Positions 1 through 9,046 of a DNA stretch of 47,506 bases are shown here, piece after piece. The position numbers were made by a program, and so were the translations under genes. Origin of the DNA: an uncultured Prochlorococcus sp. (GTDB taxonomy: Bacteria; Cyanobacteriota; Cyanobacteriia; PCC-6307; Cyanobiaceae); contig CACGKI010000011.1 of NCBI GenBank assembly GCA_902573565.1, positions 1-47,506 of the forward strand, written 5' to 3'. How positions within the stretch are numbered: position 1 is the stretch's first letter; each line of letters starts with the position of its first letter. The notes beneath the pieces are model-generated. The model searched no databases, was not told the DNA's origin, and worked only from the letters and a program-made list of their open reading frames with translations.

Positions 1-319
1 CATGCATTTTTTCTAAAAAATTTGGACCATGTATCTCATTTTTCTTTAATATCCTATCTACCCATGCATGAATCATTTCATGACATAAAGTACTGTTTAT
101 TTCACAATTGGATAATTTACTCAAGATAGGTTTCGATAAGATAATTTCAGAATCTACAAGACCATTAATTCGTTTTCTTTTGTAAAAACCAGCAGTAGTT
201 TTTAATCTATTATCACTCCATCTAACTTTCACTAAAGGTTGATTATTAACCGTTAAAGAATTTTCAAAATATTGGCTATTAAATCTATGAAATAAGGGTA
301 AAAGAGGAATAACAGGCAT
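1..319 (-). CDS. SprT-like zinc metalloprotease family protein (partial, 3' end outside window)
   Basis: Reading the minus strand from the ATG at 319 gives an open frame that runs off the left edge (about 106 residues visible, beginning MPVIPLLPLF). Residues 80-84 read HEMIH, the HExxH zinc-binding motif, followed by AW, which is the usual SprT-like context. The family includes SprT and the eukaryotic DNA-protein crosslink protease Spartan, but bacterial members are mostly uncharacterised. The downstream metal ligands lie outside the window. The gene is divergent from the 139-residue ORF at 405, with an 85-base A/T-rich gap that presumably carries both promoters. The SprT-like call is fairly secure; the biological role is unknown. 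Confidence 0.75.
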   Translation of the reverse strand, partial: MPVIPLLPLFHRFNSQYFENSLTVNNQPLVKVRWSDNRLKTTAGFYKRKRINGLVDSEIILSKPILSKLSNCEINSTLCHEMIHAWVDRILKKNEIHGPNFLEKMH

Positions 320-404
320 TATGGATTAAAATTAGTATTATTTTGACAAAAAAAGCCATCAAAAACGATTTCTTTTCTTAAAGTAATAAAAAACTCAAAT
401 TAAC

Positions 405-824
405 ATGGATGCAACACTAGTTAAAGATATCGGAATTAAAGCATTATTAGTTGGCGGAGCGGTACTAGTTTCTTTTTGGACTTTTAATGCAGTCAAATTA
501 GTTATAAGCGCCAGAGGAATTAATCCATTAGTAAGAAAGTTTTTTGATCAAATAGCTGCAGGCAGAATTGATGCAGCGTATGGTTTAACTACAAAAACTT
601 ATAAAACTCATGTTAAACGCCAAGACTTTCTTAAATTTTTAGCAAGTTTAAACCTCAATAAATACAGAAATTTAAAATCAGGAAGACCTAGAGTCCAAGA
701 AGATCAAATCATAATAACTTTAAATTTAAAATCAGAAGACAAACAAGATGAGCTCCCATTAGATTTTACTTTCGCAAAAACTGACAATGATTGGAAAATA
801 GACAGAATAGCTAAGGTGAATTAA
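405..824 (+). CDS. Membrane-anchored protein of unknown function
   Basis: 139 residues. Residues about 12-32 form one hydrophobic segment (GIKALLVGGAVLVSFWTF is its core), so the protein is probably anchored with the rest on one side of the membrane. The remainder (residues about 40-139) has the feel of a small alpha+beta NTF2-like or DUF4864-like domain: a helix with FFDQIAAGRIDAAYGLT, then alternating strands ending in DNDWKIDRI. I infer that domain from pattern only; no catalytic motif is visible. The ligase gene follows after 9 bases on the same strand, so the two are probably cotranscribed. Start ATG at 405; no other good start was seen. Confidence 0.7.
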   Translation: MDATLVKDIGIKALLVGGAVLVSFWTFNAVKLVISARGINPLVRKFFDQIAAGRIDAAYGLTTKTYKTHVKRQDFLKFLASLNLNKYRNLKSGRPRVQEDQIIITLNLKSEDKQDELPLDFTFAKTDNDWKIDRIAKVN

Positions 825-833
825 TAATTTCTT

Positions 834-2159
834 GTGAGGCAAAAAGAATTGTTTAAAGAAATAATACATCAATTAGAATTACACCCAAGTAGATTAGATA
901 AAGAAAAAATCATCTCAGAAGCAATGGAAGAAGGTTTAGATGATTTTTTTGAAGGAATTCGTATGGCACTTGATCCATTAGTAACTTTTGGTGTAAAAAT
1001 TGTTCCTGTGAAAGAGATTGACAAAAGTCAAAATTTTTTATGGGAAGATTTTAGAAAATTAGCCAATAAGCTTATTAAAAGAGAACTTACTGGTCACGCT
1101 GCTCGCGATGCAATTCTTACAGCTATGGAATCTGCAACAAAAGAGGAGTGGAATGGATTTTATAGACGAGTTTTAATTAAAGATCTTAGATGTGGTGTAT
1201 CTGAAAAAACAATCAACAAGATAGCAAAGAAATTTCCCAAATATGCCATTCCTATTTTTTCTTGTCCTTTAGCTCATGACAGTGCAAATCATGAAAAAAA
1301 AATGATAGGAAAAAAGCAAATTGAAATCAAATTAGATGGTGTACGAGTCTTAACTATTATTAGACAAAATAAAGTAGAAATGTTTTCTCGTAATGGGAAA
1401 CAATTCCATAATTTTGGCCATATTATCTCAGAAATAGAAAACGTCTTCAAAGAAGACCCAGCACCTTATGACTTAGTACTCGATGGTGAAGTAATGAGCG
1501 CAAACTTTCAAGATTTAATGAAACAGGTACATAGAAAAGATGGCAAACAAACAAAAGACGCAGTTCTCCACCTATTTGACTTATGTCCGCTTGAAAACTT
1601 CCAAAAAGGGATGTGGAACACCAAACAAACAGAAAGAAGTTTATTAGTTAAAAAATGGGTAGTAAAACATTCTATGCTTCTAAAACATATACGAACACTT
1701 GAATGGGAGAACGTAAATCTCGACACCATTGAGGGACAGAAAAGATTTGTAGAGCTTAATAAATCTGCGGTGGAAGGTGGATATGAAGGAGTAATGATTA
1801 AAGATCCTGATGCTATGTATGAATGTAAAAGAACACATAGTTGGTTAAAAGCAAAACCTTTCATTGAAGTCACTTTAAAAGTTGTATCGGTAGAAGAAGG
1901 CACAGGTCGCAATAAAGGTAGACTAGGAGCAATCTTGGTAGAGGGGAAAGATGATGGGTATGAATATAGTCTTAGTTGCGGAAGCGGATTTAGTGATATC
2001 CAACGTGAAGAATATTGGTCAAAACGTAACCATCTCATTGGTCAACTTGTAGAAATCAGAGCTGATGCAAAAACTAAATCCAAGGATGCTATGGCTTTTA
2101 GTCTCAGGTTTCCTAGATTCAAATGCTTTAGAGGATTTAAAGCTGGAGAAAAAGTTTAA
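834..2159 (+). CDS. ATP-dependent DNA ligase
   Basis: 441 residues from a GTG start at 834. It seals nicks in DNA using ATP through an enzyme-AMP intermediate. The nucleotidyltransferase motifs appear in order: motif I KLDGVR with the adenylated lysine at residue 166, the motif III region with DGEVM, motif IV EGVMIKD, and motif V WLKAKP. An OB-fold C-terminus ends in RFPRFK. Residues 1-150 form an N-terminal DNA-binding-like domain. Bacteria replicate with the NAD-dependent LigA, so an ATP-type enzyme is normally an accessory repair ligase. No partner repair gene (helicase, exonuclease or Ku) is adjacent in this window. It sits 9 bases after the 139-residue membrane protein gene. Confidence 0.93.
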   Translation: MRQKELFKEIIHQLELHPSRLDKEKIISEAMEEGLDDFFEGIRMALDPLVTFGVKIVPVKEIDKSQNFLWEDFRKLANKLIKRELTGHAARDAILTAMESATKEEWNGFYRRVLIKDLRCGVSEKTINKIAKKFPKYAIPIFSCPLAHDSANHEKKMIGKKQIEIKLDGVRVLTIIRQNKVEMFSRNGKQFHNFGHIISEIENVFKEDPAPYDLVLDGEVMSANFQDLMKQVHRKDGKQTKDAVLHLFDLCPLENFQKGMWNTKQTERSLLVKKWVVKHSMLLKHIRTLEWENVNLDTIEGQKRFVELNKSAVEGGYEGVMIKDPDAMYECKRTHSWLKAKPFIEVTLKVVSVEEGTGRNKGRLGAILVEGKDDGYEYSLSCGSGFSDIQREEYWSKRNHLIGQLVEIRADAKTKSKDAMAFSLRFPRFKCFRGFKAGEKV

Positions 2160-2273
2160 ATTTTAAAAAATTATTCAACAAAGTAGTCAATGATAAATGT
2201 GGTTTTTAAATAAAAAAACTTAAAATATTAGCTATAAAATATAAAAATAATTATCAGGACTTTTGAGAGACTT

Positions 2274-2426
2274 ATGACTAAGAAAACAGTTTTCAACTAC
2301 ATAAAAACACCTTGTGGACAGGCAAAATATATCGAATTAGAAGTCAACAAAACTTTGTTAGGTAAAGTTAGGCTATTTTGGTTTATCTTAATTGCATCTA
2401 TTAGAGATTGGAATATTAAAGATTAA
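2274..2426 (+). CDS. Small hypothetical protein (50 aa)
   Basis: A complete ORF lies in an otherwise empty gap: ATG at 2274, TAA at 2424-2426, 50 residues. The N-terminal half is polar (MTKKTVFNYIKTPCGQAKYI). Residues about 29-43 are hydrophobic/aromatic (LGKVRLFWFILIASI), followed by RDWNIKD. GAGAG at 2265-2269 sits 4 bases upstream as a weak ribosome site. A -10-like TATAAAAT lies around 2232. It converges on the TVP38-like gene, which ends at 2431. I do not recognise the family. Picocyanobacteria carry many such short conserved proteins, so it is plausible but unproven. Confidence 0.5.
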   Translation: MTKKTVFNYIKTPCGQAKYIELEVNKTLLGKVRLFWFILIASIRDWNIKD

Positions 2427-2430
2427 ATTC

Positions 2431-3027
2431 TTATGAGTTTTCAAAATATTCTCTGGAGTATTTAGCTAAGAAATATACAACCAAAAAAGTTGCAACAACT
2501 CCCACGATAGTAATATACAAATTATTTGGTGATTGTACATTTTTCAACTCCTGGAGACTTTTTGCCAAACTACCTATTGAGCAATAAAGAAAAGTTCCTG
2601 GAATAATTCCAATAAGGCCAAGAGCAAAATCTCTAAATTTAATATTATTCAAACCATAAAAATAATTTAGAATACTGAAGGGAAATATCGGAGATAATCT
2701 CGAAAAAAAAATTAATTTAAGTCCACCTTTTTCTACAACATTCTCAATAACACTTAATTTTGGATAACGGCTAAAAAGGTTTTTTAGTTTTTTTGCAAAA
2801 AAAGTTTTTGATAAAAAAAATGCAACTGATGCCCCAATGAAAGCGGAAATGAAAACGATAATTGATCCTAAATATGAACCATATAAAAAACCTGATAATA
2901 AAGATAACCAAGAAGCTGGAAGTATTAATAAAACAATTAAAATATAAATACAAACAAACGATAAGATGCCAATTCCAGTATTAAAAAAAAAAGACAAATT
3001 ATAAATATTTTCTAGGAATATATTCAT
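2431..3027 (-). CDS. TVP38/TMEM64 (DedA/VTT-like) inner-membrane protein
   Basis: 198 residues from the ATG at 3027. A TTG at 3033, overlapping the valS stop, is the alternative start and would give 200 residues. Several hydrophobic segments are visible, together with the family-type stretch LPASWLSLLSGFLYGSYLGS, then a glycine-rich FIGASVAFFLSK and later FSRLSPIFPFSILNYFYG, which matches the VTT/SNARE-associated core. This family includes DedA proteins and undecaprenyl-phosphate or lipid flippases/scramblases, but the substrate here cannot be told. It lies immediately downstream of valS on the same strand with a 2-base gap, so it is probably cotranscribed. Confidence 0.82.
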   Translation of the reverse strand: MNIFLENIYNLSFFFNTGIGILSFVCIYILIVLLILPASWLSLLSGFLYGSYLGSIIVFISAFIGASVAFFLSKTFFAKKLKNLFSRYPKLSVIENVVEKGGLKLIFFSRLSPIFPFSILNYFYGLNNIKFRDFALGLIGIIPGTFLYCSIGSLAKSLQELKNVQSPNNLYITIVGVVATFLVVYFLAKYSREYFENS

Positions 3028-3029
3028 TT

Positions 3030-5786
3030 TCAATTCAATAGTTCGAGTTTTTTAGTAATCCTCTCCTTTTGCACCGAACCCTCGTTTAATTTACATCTGC
3101 ATTCATCAACAATATCTTTTGGAGCCTTATCTACGAAATTTTTATTAGATAATCTCTTATTTAAATTTTCTAACTCAATAGTCACCTTTTTTAAATCCTT
3201 GGTTAACCTTTCTTTCAATGCATCTATATTTACAAAATCTTGAAAAGGTAAATAAACCTCTAAATCACTAATTATCCCAGAAAAAGATTTAGCAAACTCA
3301 TTTTTATCAACAGCATTAGTTTTAAAAATAAATACTTCAGAAGATTTAGTTAAGGTTTGAATATCGTCAACTAAAGTTTTTAAAAAATCAATCAATTCAT
3401 CATTATCTGAAATTAAATATACAGGACCTTTTTCTGATGGCTTAAGACCTAATTCAGCTCTCAAATTTCTAATCAGCCTAATAATTTCAAAGAGTTGCTG
3501 AAAAGAATTATCAAGCTTATTATCAACAAATTTATTTTCGTGAATTGGCCATTTTTGAAGAGATAATAATGCATTATCAGGTTTTAGTTGCAGTGCATGC
3601 CAAAGTTCCTCAGTAATATGCGGCATAAAAGGATGAATCATTACCAAAATATCATTGAGGACTTTTATTAAAACTTTTTCAGATATTTGTCTATTTTTAG
3701 TCTCTTTATTATTAAATCTTTGTTTAGCAAATTCTACATACCAGTCACAAAAATCATTCCATGCAAATTCATATAGAAGTTTCGCAGATTCTCCCAATTT
3801 ATATTCTTTCAACAAAGCAGCGACTTTTATATTTACCTGATTCAATTTAGATAAAATCCACCTATCACATAACTCTAAAGAAGTTTTATCACTCGCATTA
3901 AGCGAATAATTATTGTTAGAAGTTTTATTAATTAACACAAATTTAGTTGCATTCCATAATTTATTCGCAAAATTTCTTGAAGCTTCAACAGTTGAAGATG
4001 TATCTTTTTTTCTATCAAAATCAAGCCGGATATCTTGTCCAGCGCCTGCAACTTCTCGAATTAAAGCAAATCGTAGAGCGTCAGAACCATATTTATCAAT
4101 TAATAGTATTGGATCAATACCATTTCCTGAACTTTTACTCATTTTTTTATTGTTTTCATCTCGAACTAGACCATGAATATAAACATCCTTAAAAGGAATA
4201 TTATTCGTAAAAGTATTCCCCATCATTGTCATTCTGGCTACCCAGAAGAAAATAATATCGAAACCAGTAACAAGAACACTATTGGGATACCATTTTTTAA
4301 AATCAGGATCATTTATATTTGGCCAACCAAGAGTTGAGAAAGGCCATAAACCACTTGAAAACCATGTATCCAAAACATCTTTATCACGAACCAATTTAAT
4401 ATTTGATCCAAATTTTTTATTAGCTTCGATTAAGGCATCTTCTTCATTTCTTGCAACGATATATGGAGTATTTTGTTCTATTGAGTCTTGAGAGTCATCT
4501 AAGACATACCATGCTGGTATTTGGTGCCCCCACCACAATTGCCGACTGATACACCAATCATTAATATTCGCTAACCAATCCTTATACACTTTCTCCCAGC
4601 GTGGAGGAATAAACGATGGTTTTTTTGAATCAATTTCATTAAGACATCCTTGTGATATATCATCCATTTTCAAAAACCATTGTGTTGACAATAAAGGTTC
4701 AATTGGCACCTTACCTCTATCAGAAAAAGGAACAGTATGTTTATAATCCTCTATATTTGTCAAAAGGCCTAAGTTATCCAATTCTTTGATAATTTTCTTT
4801 CTAGCCTCATATCTATCTAAATTTTGGAAAATACCTGCATTAATATTTAAAGTTCCATCTTTGTTCATTACATTAATCTGTTTTAAATTATGCCTTTTTC
4901 CAATCGCAAAATCATTTGGATCATGTGCTGGAGTAACCTTCACACAGCCAGTGCCAAAATCTTTATCAACATGTGAATCAGCGATAATAGGTATTTCTCT
5001 ATCAACGAATGGGACTTTTACTTTAAAACCAATAAATTCTTTATATCTATCATCATCAGGATTAACTGCCACAGCAGTATCACCCAAAAGAGTTTCTGGT
5101 CTTGTTGTCGCAACTTCTAAGTACTTATCTAAGTATTCACCACTTTCAGAAATTAAAGGGTATTTAAAATGCCATAAATGACCATTTACTTCTTGCATTT
5201 CAACTTCAAGATCACTTACGGCAGATTGAGATTCAGGGCACCAATTAACCAAATATTCGCCTCTATAAATTAAATTCTTTTTATAGAGAATATTAAAAGC
5301 CTCAATAACTGCTTCATTTAATTTTTGATCAAGAGTAAATCTTTCTCTAGTCCAGTCAACTGAATATCCTATCCTTTTTAGTTGAGAAACTATTCTTCCA
5401 CCACTTTGTTCTTTCCAGTTCCATGCTCTTTTAAGAAATTCATCTCTTCCAATATCCTCGCTTGTTTTGCCTTCACTTTTTAATTGTTTTTCGAGAATAG
5501 TTTGAACAGCTATTGAAGCATGATCAGTTCCTGGTAAACACAAAACATTCTTACCTAAAAGTCTTTGAAAACGTACTACAACATCAATCAAAGCCGTATT
5601 AAATGCATGCCCCATATGCAAAGATCCAGTTACATTTGGTGGCGGAATAACAACACAGAAAGGCTCCCTATCATCCTCAGGGTTAGGACTAAACGCCTTT
5701 AGACTTTCCCATTTTTCTTGCCACTTTTTCTCTACTTCAAAAGGTGAATAATTCTCTAAAGATAATTGATCATTCATCTCTGTCAT
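3030..5786 (-). CDS. valS: Valine--tRNA ligase
   Basis: 918 residues from the ATG at 5786. A TTG at 5792 and a second ATG at 5777 are alternatives. It charges tRNA-Val and edits mischarged threonine. Class I signatures are present: HMGH (the HIGH motif) at residues 57-60 after PPPNVTGSL, and KMSKS at about 548-552. The editing-domain motif TTRPETLLGDTAVAV falls near residues 227-241. The last ~60 residues are rich in K, E and L (LKERLTKDLKKVTIELENLN), matching the C-terminal coiled coil that clasps the tRNA. Length is normal for bacterial ValRS. A tRNA-Val gene lies only ~450 bases upstream on the same strand. Confidence 0.98.
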   Translation of the reverse strand: MTEMNDQLSLENYSPFEVEKKWQEKWESLKAFSPNPEDDREPFCVVIPPPNVTGSLHMGHAFNTALIDVVVRFQRLLGKNVLCLPGTDHASIAVQTILEKQLKSEGKTSEDIGRDEFLKRAWNWKEQSGGRIVSQLKRIGYSVDWTRERFTLDQKLNEAVIEAFNILYKKNLIYRGEYLVNWCPESQSAVSDLEVEMQEVNGHLWHFKYPLISESGEYLDKYLEVATTRPETLLGDTAVAVNPDDDRYKEFIGFKVKVPFVDREIPIIADSHVDKDFGTGCVKVTPAHDPNDFAIGKRHNLKQINVMNKDGTLNINAGIFQNLDRYEARKKIIKELDNLGLLTNIEDYKHTVPFSDRGKVPIEPLLSTQWFLKMDDISQGCLNEIDSKKPSFIPPRWEKVYKDWLANINDWCISRQLWWGHQIPAWYVLDDSQDSIEQNTPYIVARNEEDALIEANKKFGSNIKLVRDKDVLDTWFSSGLWPFSTLGWPNINDPDFKKWYPNSVLVTGFDIIFFWVARMTMMGNTFTNNIPFKDVYIHGLVRDENNKKMSKSSGNGIDPILLIDKYGSDALRFALIREVAGAGQDIRLDFDRKKDTSSTVEASRNFANKLWNATKFVLINKTSNNNYSLNASDKTSLELCDRWILSKLNQVNIKVAALLKEYKLGESAKLLYEFAWNDFCDWYVEFAKQRFNNKETKNRQISEKVLIKVLNDILVMIHPFMPHITEELWHALQLKPDNALLSLQKWPIHENKFVDNKLDNSFQQLFEIIRLIRNLRAELGLKPSEKGPVYLISDNDELIDFLKTLVDDIQTLTKSSEVFIFKTNAVDKNEFAKSFSGIISDLEVYLPFQDFVNIDALKERLTKDLKKVTIELENLNKRLSNKNFVDKAPKDIVDECRCKLNEGSVQKERITKKLELLN

Positions 5787-5883
5787 ATGCAAATTTTATT
5801 TCAATAAACATTTTGTTTATTTTATCTTGGGAGCAGCCAATTAATGAAAATAATATTAGTTTGCAAAAAAAGACATATATATT

Positions 5884-6225
5884 CTACAAAAGTTTGAAGC
5901 CAGAACCACAGGAACAACGTTTTGCATTTTTTGGTGTTGAAATAAGAAATCCACCACCGCTCAAATCACCGTAATAATCTAATTTTAAATCTTTAAGTAA
6001 ATTAAACTGTTTTACATCCGCGTATAAAGTTACTCCTTCAGTTCTTGAAATAGGGGATCCATTACATATACCTGGCCTTAATTTAATATGGATCCATCCT
6101 TCGGAACAATTTTTATCCTCTACCAAATCAATCGACATTTCTCCAGGAGAGCCTCCAAAAGAAGCTTGCCTAGAAAGTTCTGAAGCAGCGCTTTGACTGA
6201 TTGAAAGATTGACGATCTCAGTCAT
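5884..6225 (-). CDS. HesB/IscA/SufA-family (A-type) iron-sulfur carrier-like protein
   Basis: 113 residues from the ATG at 6225. The open frame continues upstream into the tRNA-Val gene, so a start at 6270 is rejected. The C-terminal CSCGSGF carries the two closely spaced cysteines (104 and 106) of A-type Fe-S carriers, and C54 in GICNGSPIS takes the place of the first conserved cysteine. Classical members have about 63-65 residues between the first and second cysteines; here there are 49, so a segment of the fold appears shortened. The role is inferred to be Fe-S assembly or delivery. The tRNA-Val 3' end is 15 bases upstream on the same strand, so one transcript is possible. Confidence 0.82.
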   Translation of the reverse strand: MTEIVNLSISQSAASELSRQASFGGSPGEMSIDLVEDKNCSEGWIHIKLRPGICNGSPISRTEGVTLYADVKQFNLLKDLKLDYYGDLSGGGFLISTPKNAKRCSCGSGFKLL

Positions 6226-6240
6226 TAGAAAAATAATAAA

Positions 6241-6312
<72 letters not shown>

Positions 6313-6410
6313 TTATGATAAATCATTCTAATAGATGAAGTTGAAAAATTTATACTAAGTATTTAAATATTTCATGATTGAGGCAAAATTTAATTAATAA
6401 AATATGTCCT

Positions 6411-7265
6411 ATGTCCTCAAACAATAGATATAAATTGGAAAACAATTCCGATTTAGAGACTATAAATAGTTTTAAAATCTTAATGTCTAATATCAGAGCA
6501 TTAAAAGATAAAACTTGGGGCTGCCCATGGCAGAAAATACAGTCTCATATATCGTTAATCCCATTTTTGTATGAAGAAAGTAATGAATTAATAGATGCGA
6601 TATATGAAAAAAATGCAGATAATATATGTGAAGAGTTAGGAGATCTTTTATTACAAGTAATGCTTCATGCTGAAATCGGTTGCGAAGAAAAAGAATTTGC
6701 ACTAAATGATGTTATAAAAAATCTAAATAAGAAAATTATTAATAGACATCCATATATTTTTAACAAAAAAGAAAAAGTATCATTAAAAAAATCACAACAG
6801 ATTTGGGGAAATATAAAAAATTTAGAAAAGGAAGCACCTCATATGCAATCTTCAATTAGTAAAAATTTAAATTTGAAGATTAAAAATTTACCTCCAACTA
6901 TTGGTACGGATAAAATCACAAATGTAGTTAAAGAACATGGTTTCAAGTGGGAAAGTACTGATGAGATTTTTAAAAAGTTAGAAGAAGAGATAAATGAATT
7001 AAAAGAGGCAATTAAATGCAAAAATGATTCAAATATAAAAAATGAATTTGGGGATATTTACTTTACCCTTCTGAATCTCTCAAACTTTTTAAAAATAAAT
7101 CCTGAGTCAGCTCTTCAAAAAACTAATATAAAATTTTTAGACAGATTTTCAATCGTTGAAGAGCATGCAGGAGATAATATTAAAAAACAAACTCCGAAAG
7201 ACTTTCAACGGCTTTGGCAAATAGCCAAGCAAAAACTGGCGGGGAAAATTCCTAAAAGCAAATGA
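6411..7265 (+). CDS. mazG: Nucleoside triphosphate pyrophosphohydrolase MazG
   Basis: 284 residues from the ATG at 6411. A TTG at 6378 would extend it by 11 residues but has less support. MazG hydrolyses (d)NTPs or ppGpp-like nucleotides to monophosphates and pyrophosphate. Two MazG cores are visible: residues 54-80 with YEESNELIDA and EELGDLLL, and about 197-230 with KLEEEINELKEA and EFGDIYFTL, giving the E-E-x-x-E...E-x-x-D metal-site pattern. This two-domain length resembles E. coli MazG. A -10-like TATACT at 6351-6356 may start transcription. The stop overlaps the speE start by 4 bases (ATGA), implying translational coupling. Confidence 0.93.
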   Translation: MSSNNRYKLENNSDLETINSFKILMSNIRALKDKTWGCPWQKIQSHISLIPFLYEESNELIDAIYEKNADNICEELGDLLLQVMLHAEIGCEEKEFALNDVIKNLNKKIINRHPYIFNKKEKVSLKKSQQIWGNIKNLEKEAPHMQSSISKNLNLKIKNLPPTIGTDKITNVVKEHGFKWESTDEIFKKLEEEINELKEAIKCKNDSNIKNEFGDIYFTLLNLSNFLKINPESALQKTNIKFLDRFSIVEEHAGDNIKKQTPKDFQRLWQIAKQKLAGKIPKSK

Positions 7266-8113
7266 CATATATTACAACATGGATAGATGAATATCATAAA
7301 GGCTCAAGATTCGGTCTAAATGGGAAAATCCTAATTAAAAAAACCTCAAAATATCAAGAAATTATTGTTATTGAAAATAAATATTATGGTAAAGCTTTAA
7401 TGTTAGATGGTTGTTGGATGACATCATTAAAAGACGAGAAATATTATCATGAGTGTCTTGTGCATCCAGCATTAAGTAGCATTGAAGAAAAATCTAATGT
7501 ACTAATTATTGGAGGTGGTGACGGTGGTACTGTAAGAGAATGCGTTAAATATACTCAAATATCAAAAATTGATCTAGTAGAAATTGATGAGGAGGTAATC
7601 GAAATATCTAAAAGATTTCTAAAAGAAATTGGAGGTGAAGCATGGAATGATAAAAGATTAGAAATACATGTTGATGATGGTGTTAAATGGGTACAAAAAA
7701 CAAGAGATAATTTTTACGACGTTATATTTATAGATTGTTCAGATCCCTCAGAATTTTCAAGTTTATTATTTTCAGATTCTTTTTATAAAGAATGTAAAAG
7801 AATACTTACACCAAAGGGGATATTAGCAACGCAAAGCGAATCACCTGAATCCTTCAAAAATATTCACATAAATATTTTGAAAACCCTAAAAAATAATTTT
7901 ACAGTTTCTGAAACTATGTATTCCTTTGTGCCTATATATCCAAGCGGGATTTGGAGTTGGACATTCGCTTCTTCAGAAGATCTAAATTTATCAAAGCAAA
8001 ATTATGATGAAGCCCTAAAAATAGAAAAAGGATGTGAAATTTGGAATTTAAATTTTCAAAATGCAGCATTCAAAATGATGCCAAATAAAATTATAAAAGA
8101 ACTAGATTCATAA
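7262..8113 (+). CDS. speE: Polyamine aminopropyltransferase (spermidine synthase)
   Basis: 283 residues. It transfers an aminopropyl group from decarboxylated S-adenosylmethionine to putrescine. The nucleotide-binding loop GGGDGGT is at residues 84-90, the acidic EIDEEV that binds the cosubstrate ribose near 108-113, and the catalytic DCSDP at 158-162 (usually DSSDP). The N-terminal beta region carries ALMLDG and YYHECLVHP, typical of the family. It starts inside the mazG stop codon region (4-base overlap) and is followed one base later by speB, so mazG-speE-speB looks like one operon. Confidence 0.96.
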   Translation: MTYITTWIDEYHKGSRFGLNGKILIKKTSKYQEIIVIENKYYGKALMLDGCWMTSLKDEKYYHECLVHPALSSIEEKSNVLIIGGGDGGTVRECVKYTQISKIDLVEIDEEVIEISKRFLKEIGGEAWNDKRLEIHVDDGVKWVQKTRDNFYDVIFIDCSDPSEFSSLLFSDSFYKECKRILTPKGILATQSESPESFKNIHINILKTLKNNFTVSETMYSFVPIYPSGIWSWTFASSEDLNLSKQNYDEALKIEKGCEIWNLNFQNAAFKMMPNKIIKELDS

Positions 8114-8114
8114 G

Positions 8115-8996
8115 ATGACAAAAAATTTATTTGATAACGAAAATGCAATTTATATGGGAGCAAAAAGAAGTCCTGAAAATTGCTCAATTGGTATATTTGG
8201 AGTTAATTATGACGGGACATGTTCGTTTAAACCAGGAGCAAGATTTGGTCCAGAAGCAATAAGACAAGTCAGTTCTTGTTTAGAAACATATTGTCCAAAA
8301 ATAAAAAAAGACTTAGAGGATATTATGTATGTTGATTTTGGATCAATACTAATTGATAAAAATGACTCAAAGTCCGTTATTGAATCGGTTAAATCAGCAA
8401 CAAATTTTTTAATTAGTAAACGCCTTAGTCCTATTATGCTTGGAGGAGAACACTCCATTACAAGAGGTGCTATTGAAGCATTAGTAAAAAAATATCCAGA
8501 TTTGATATTGATTCAACTTGATGCTCATGCAGATTTAAGAGAATCATATATAGGAAATGAACATAGTCATGCTTGTACTATGAAAAGATGCTTAGAAGTG
8601 CTACCTGAAAAAAAAATTTTGCAAGTAGGAATTAGAAGTGGGACTAGGGAAGAATTTGAAATTATGCATAACAAAAACCAATTAGTTAACTTTTGTCCAG
8701 GCGGAAATGCACATGAGTTAAAACAAGCTCTTCTACCATACGCTAAGTCTCCAATCTATTTAACAATAGATTTAGATTGGTTTGATCCCAGTTTATTAGC
8801 AGGGACAGGTACTCCAGAACCGGGAGGATTTCTTTGGAATGATTTTGAAGAAATACTGAAAACTTTAAAAGACTTTAGAATTGTGGCTTCAGATATTGTG
8901 GAATTATCTCCAGAAATTGATAAAAGCGGAGTTAGTAGCATAGTTGCAGCCAAAGTACTTAGAAGCTTAATTTTGTCATTAGAAAATATGCAATAA
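8115..8996 (+). CDS. speB: Agmatinase / ureohydrolase-family amidinohydrolase
   Basis: 293 residues. Ureohydrolases hydrolyse guanidino compounds with a binuclear metal centre. All six expected ligands are visible: H113 in GGEHS, D136, H138 and D140 in DAHAD, and D219 and D221 in TIDLD. Next to speE the natural reading is agmatine to putrescine plus urea, feeding spermidine synthesis. Arginase or guanidine hydrolase activity cannot be excluded from sequence alone, because some cyanobacterial ureohydrolases have been reassigned. It begins one base after the speE stop. Confidence 0.88.
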   Translation: MTKNLFDNENAIYMGAKRSPENCSIGIFGVNYDGTCSFKPGARFGPEAIRQVSSCLETYCPKIKKDLEDIMYVDFGSILIDKNDSKSVIESVKSATNFLISKRLSPIMLGGEHSITRGAIEALVKKYPDLILIQLDAHADLRESYIGNEHSHACTMKRCLEVLPEKKILQVGIRSGTREEFEIMHNKNQLVNFCPGGNAHELKQALLPYAKSPIYLTIDLDWFDPSLLAGTGTPEPGGFLWNDFEEILKTLKDFRIVASDIVELSPEIDKSGVSSIVAAKVLRSLILSLENMQ

Positions 8997-9046
8997 AAAA
9001 TTTCTAAACTACAGTGTAAAAATACTAAATACAAACTAAATATTTC

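Noticed and set aside
1508..2038. 176-residue minus-strand ORF inside the ligase gene
   Set aside because: Antisense to a well-supported ligase; composition is serine- and cysteine-rich low-quality sequence and it has no ribosome site.
4786..5181. 131-residue plus-strand ORF inside valS
   Set aside because: Fully antisense to conserved valS editing-domain sequence; a shadow frame.
8997..9046. Glycine riboswitch before gcvT
   Set aside because: The gap is only 50 A/T-rich bases with no conserved core or stems.
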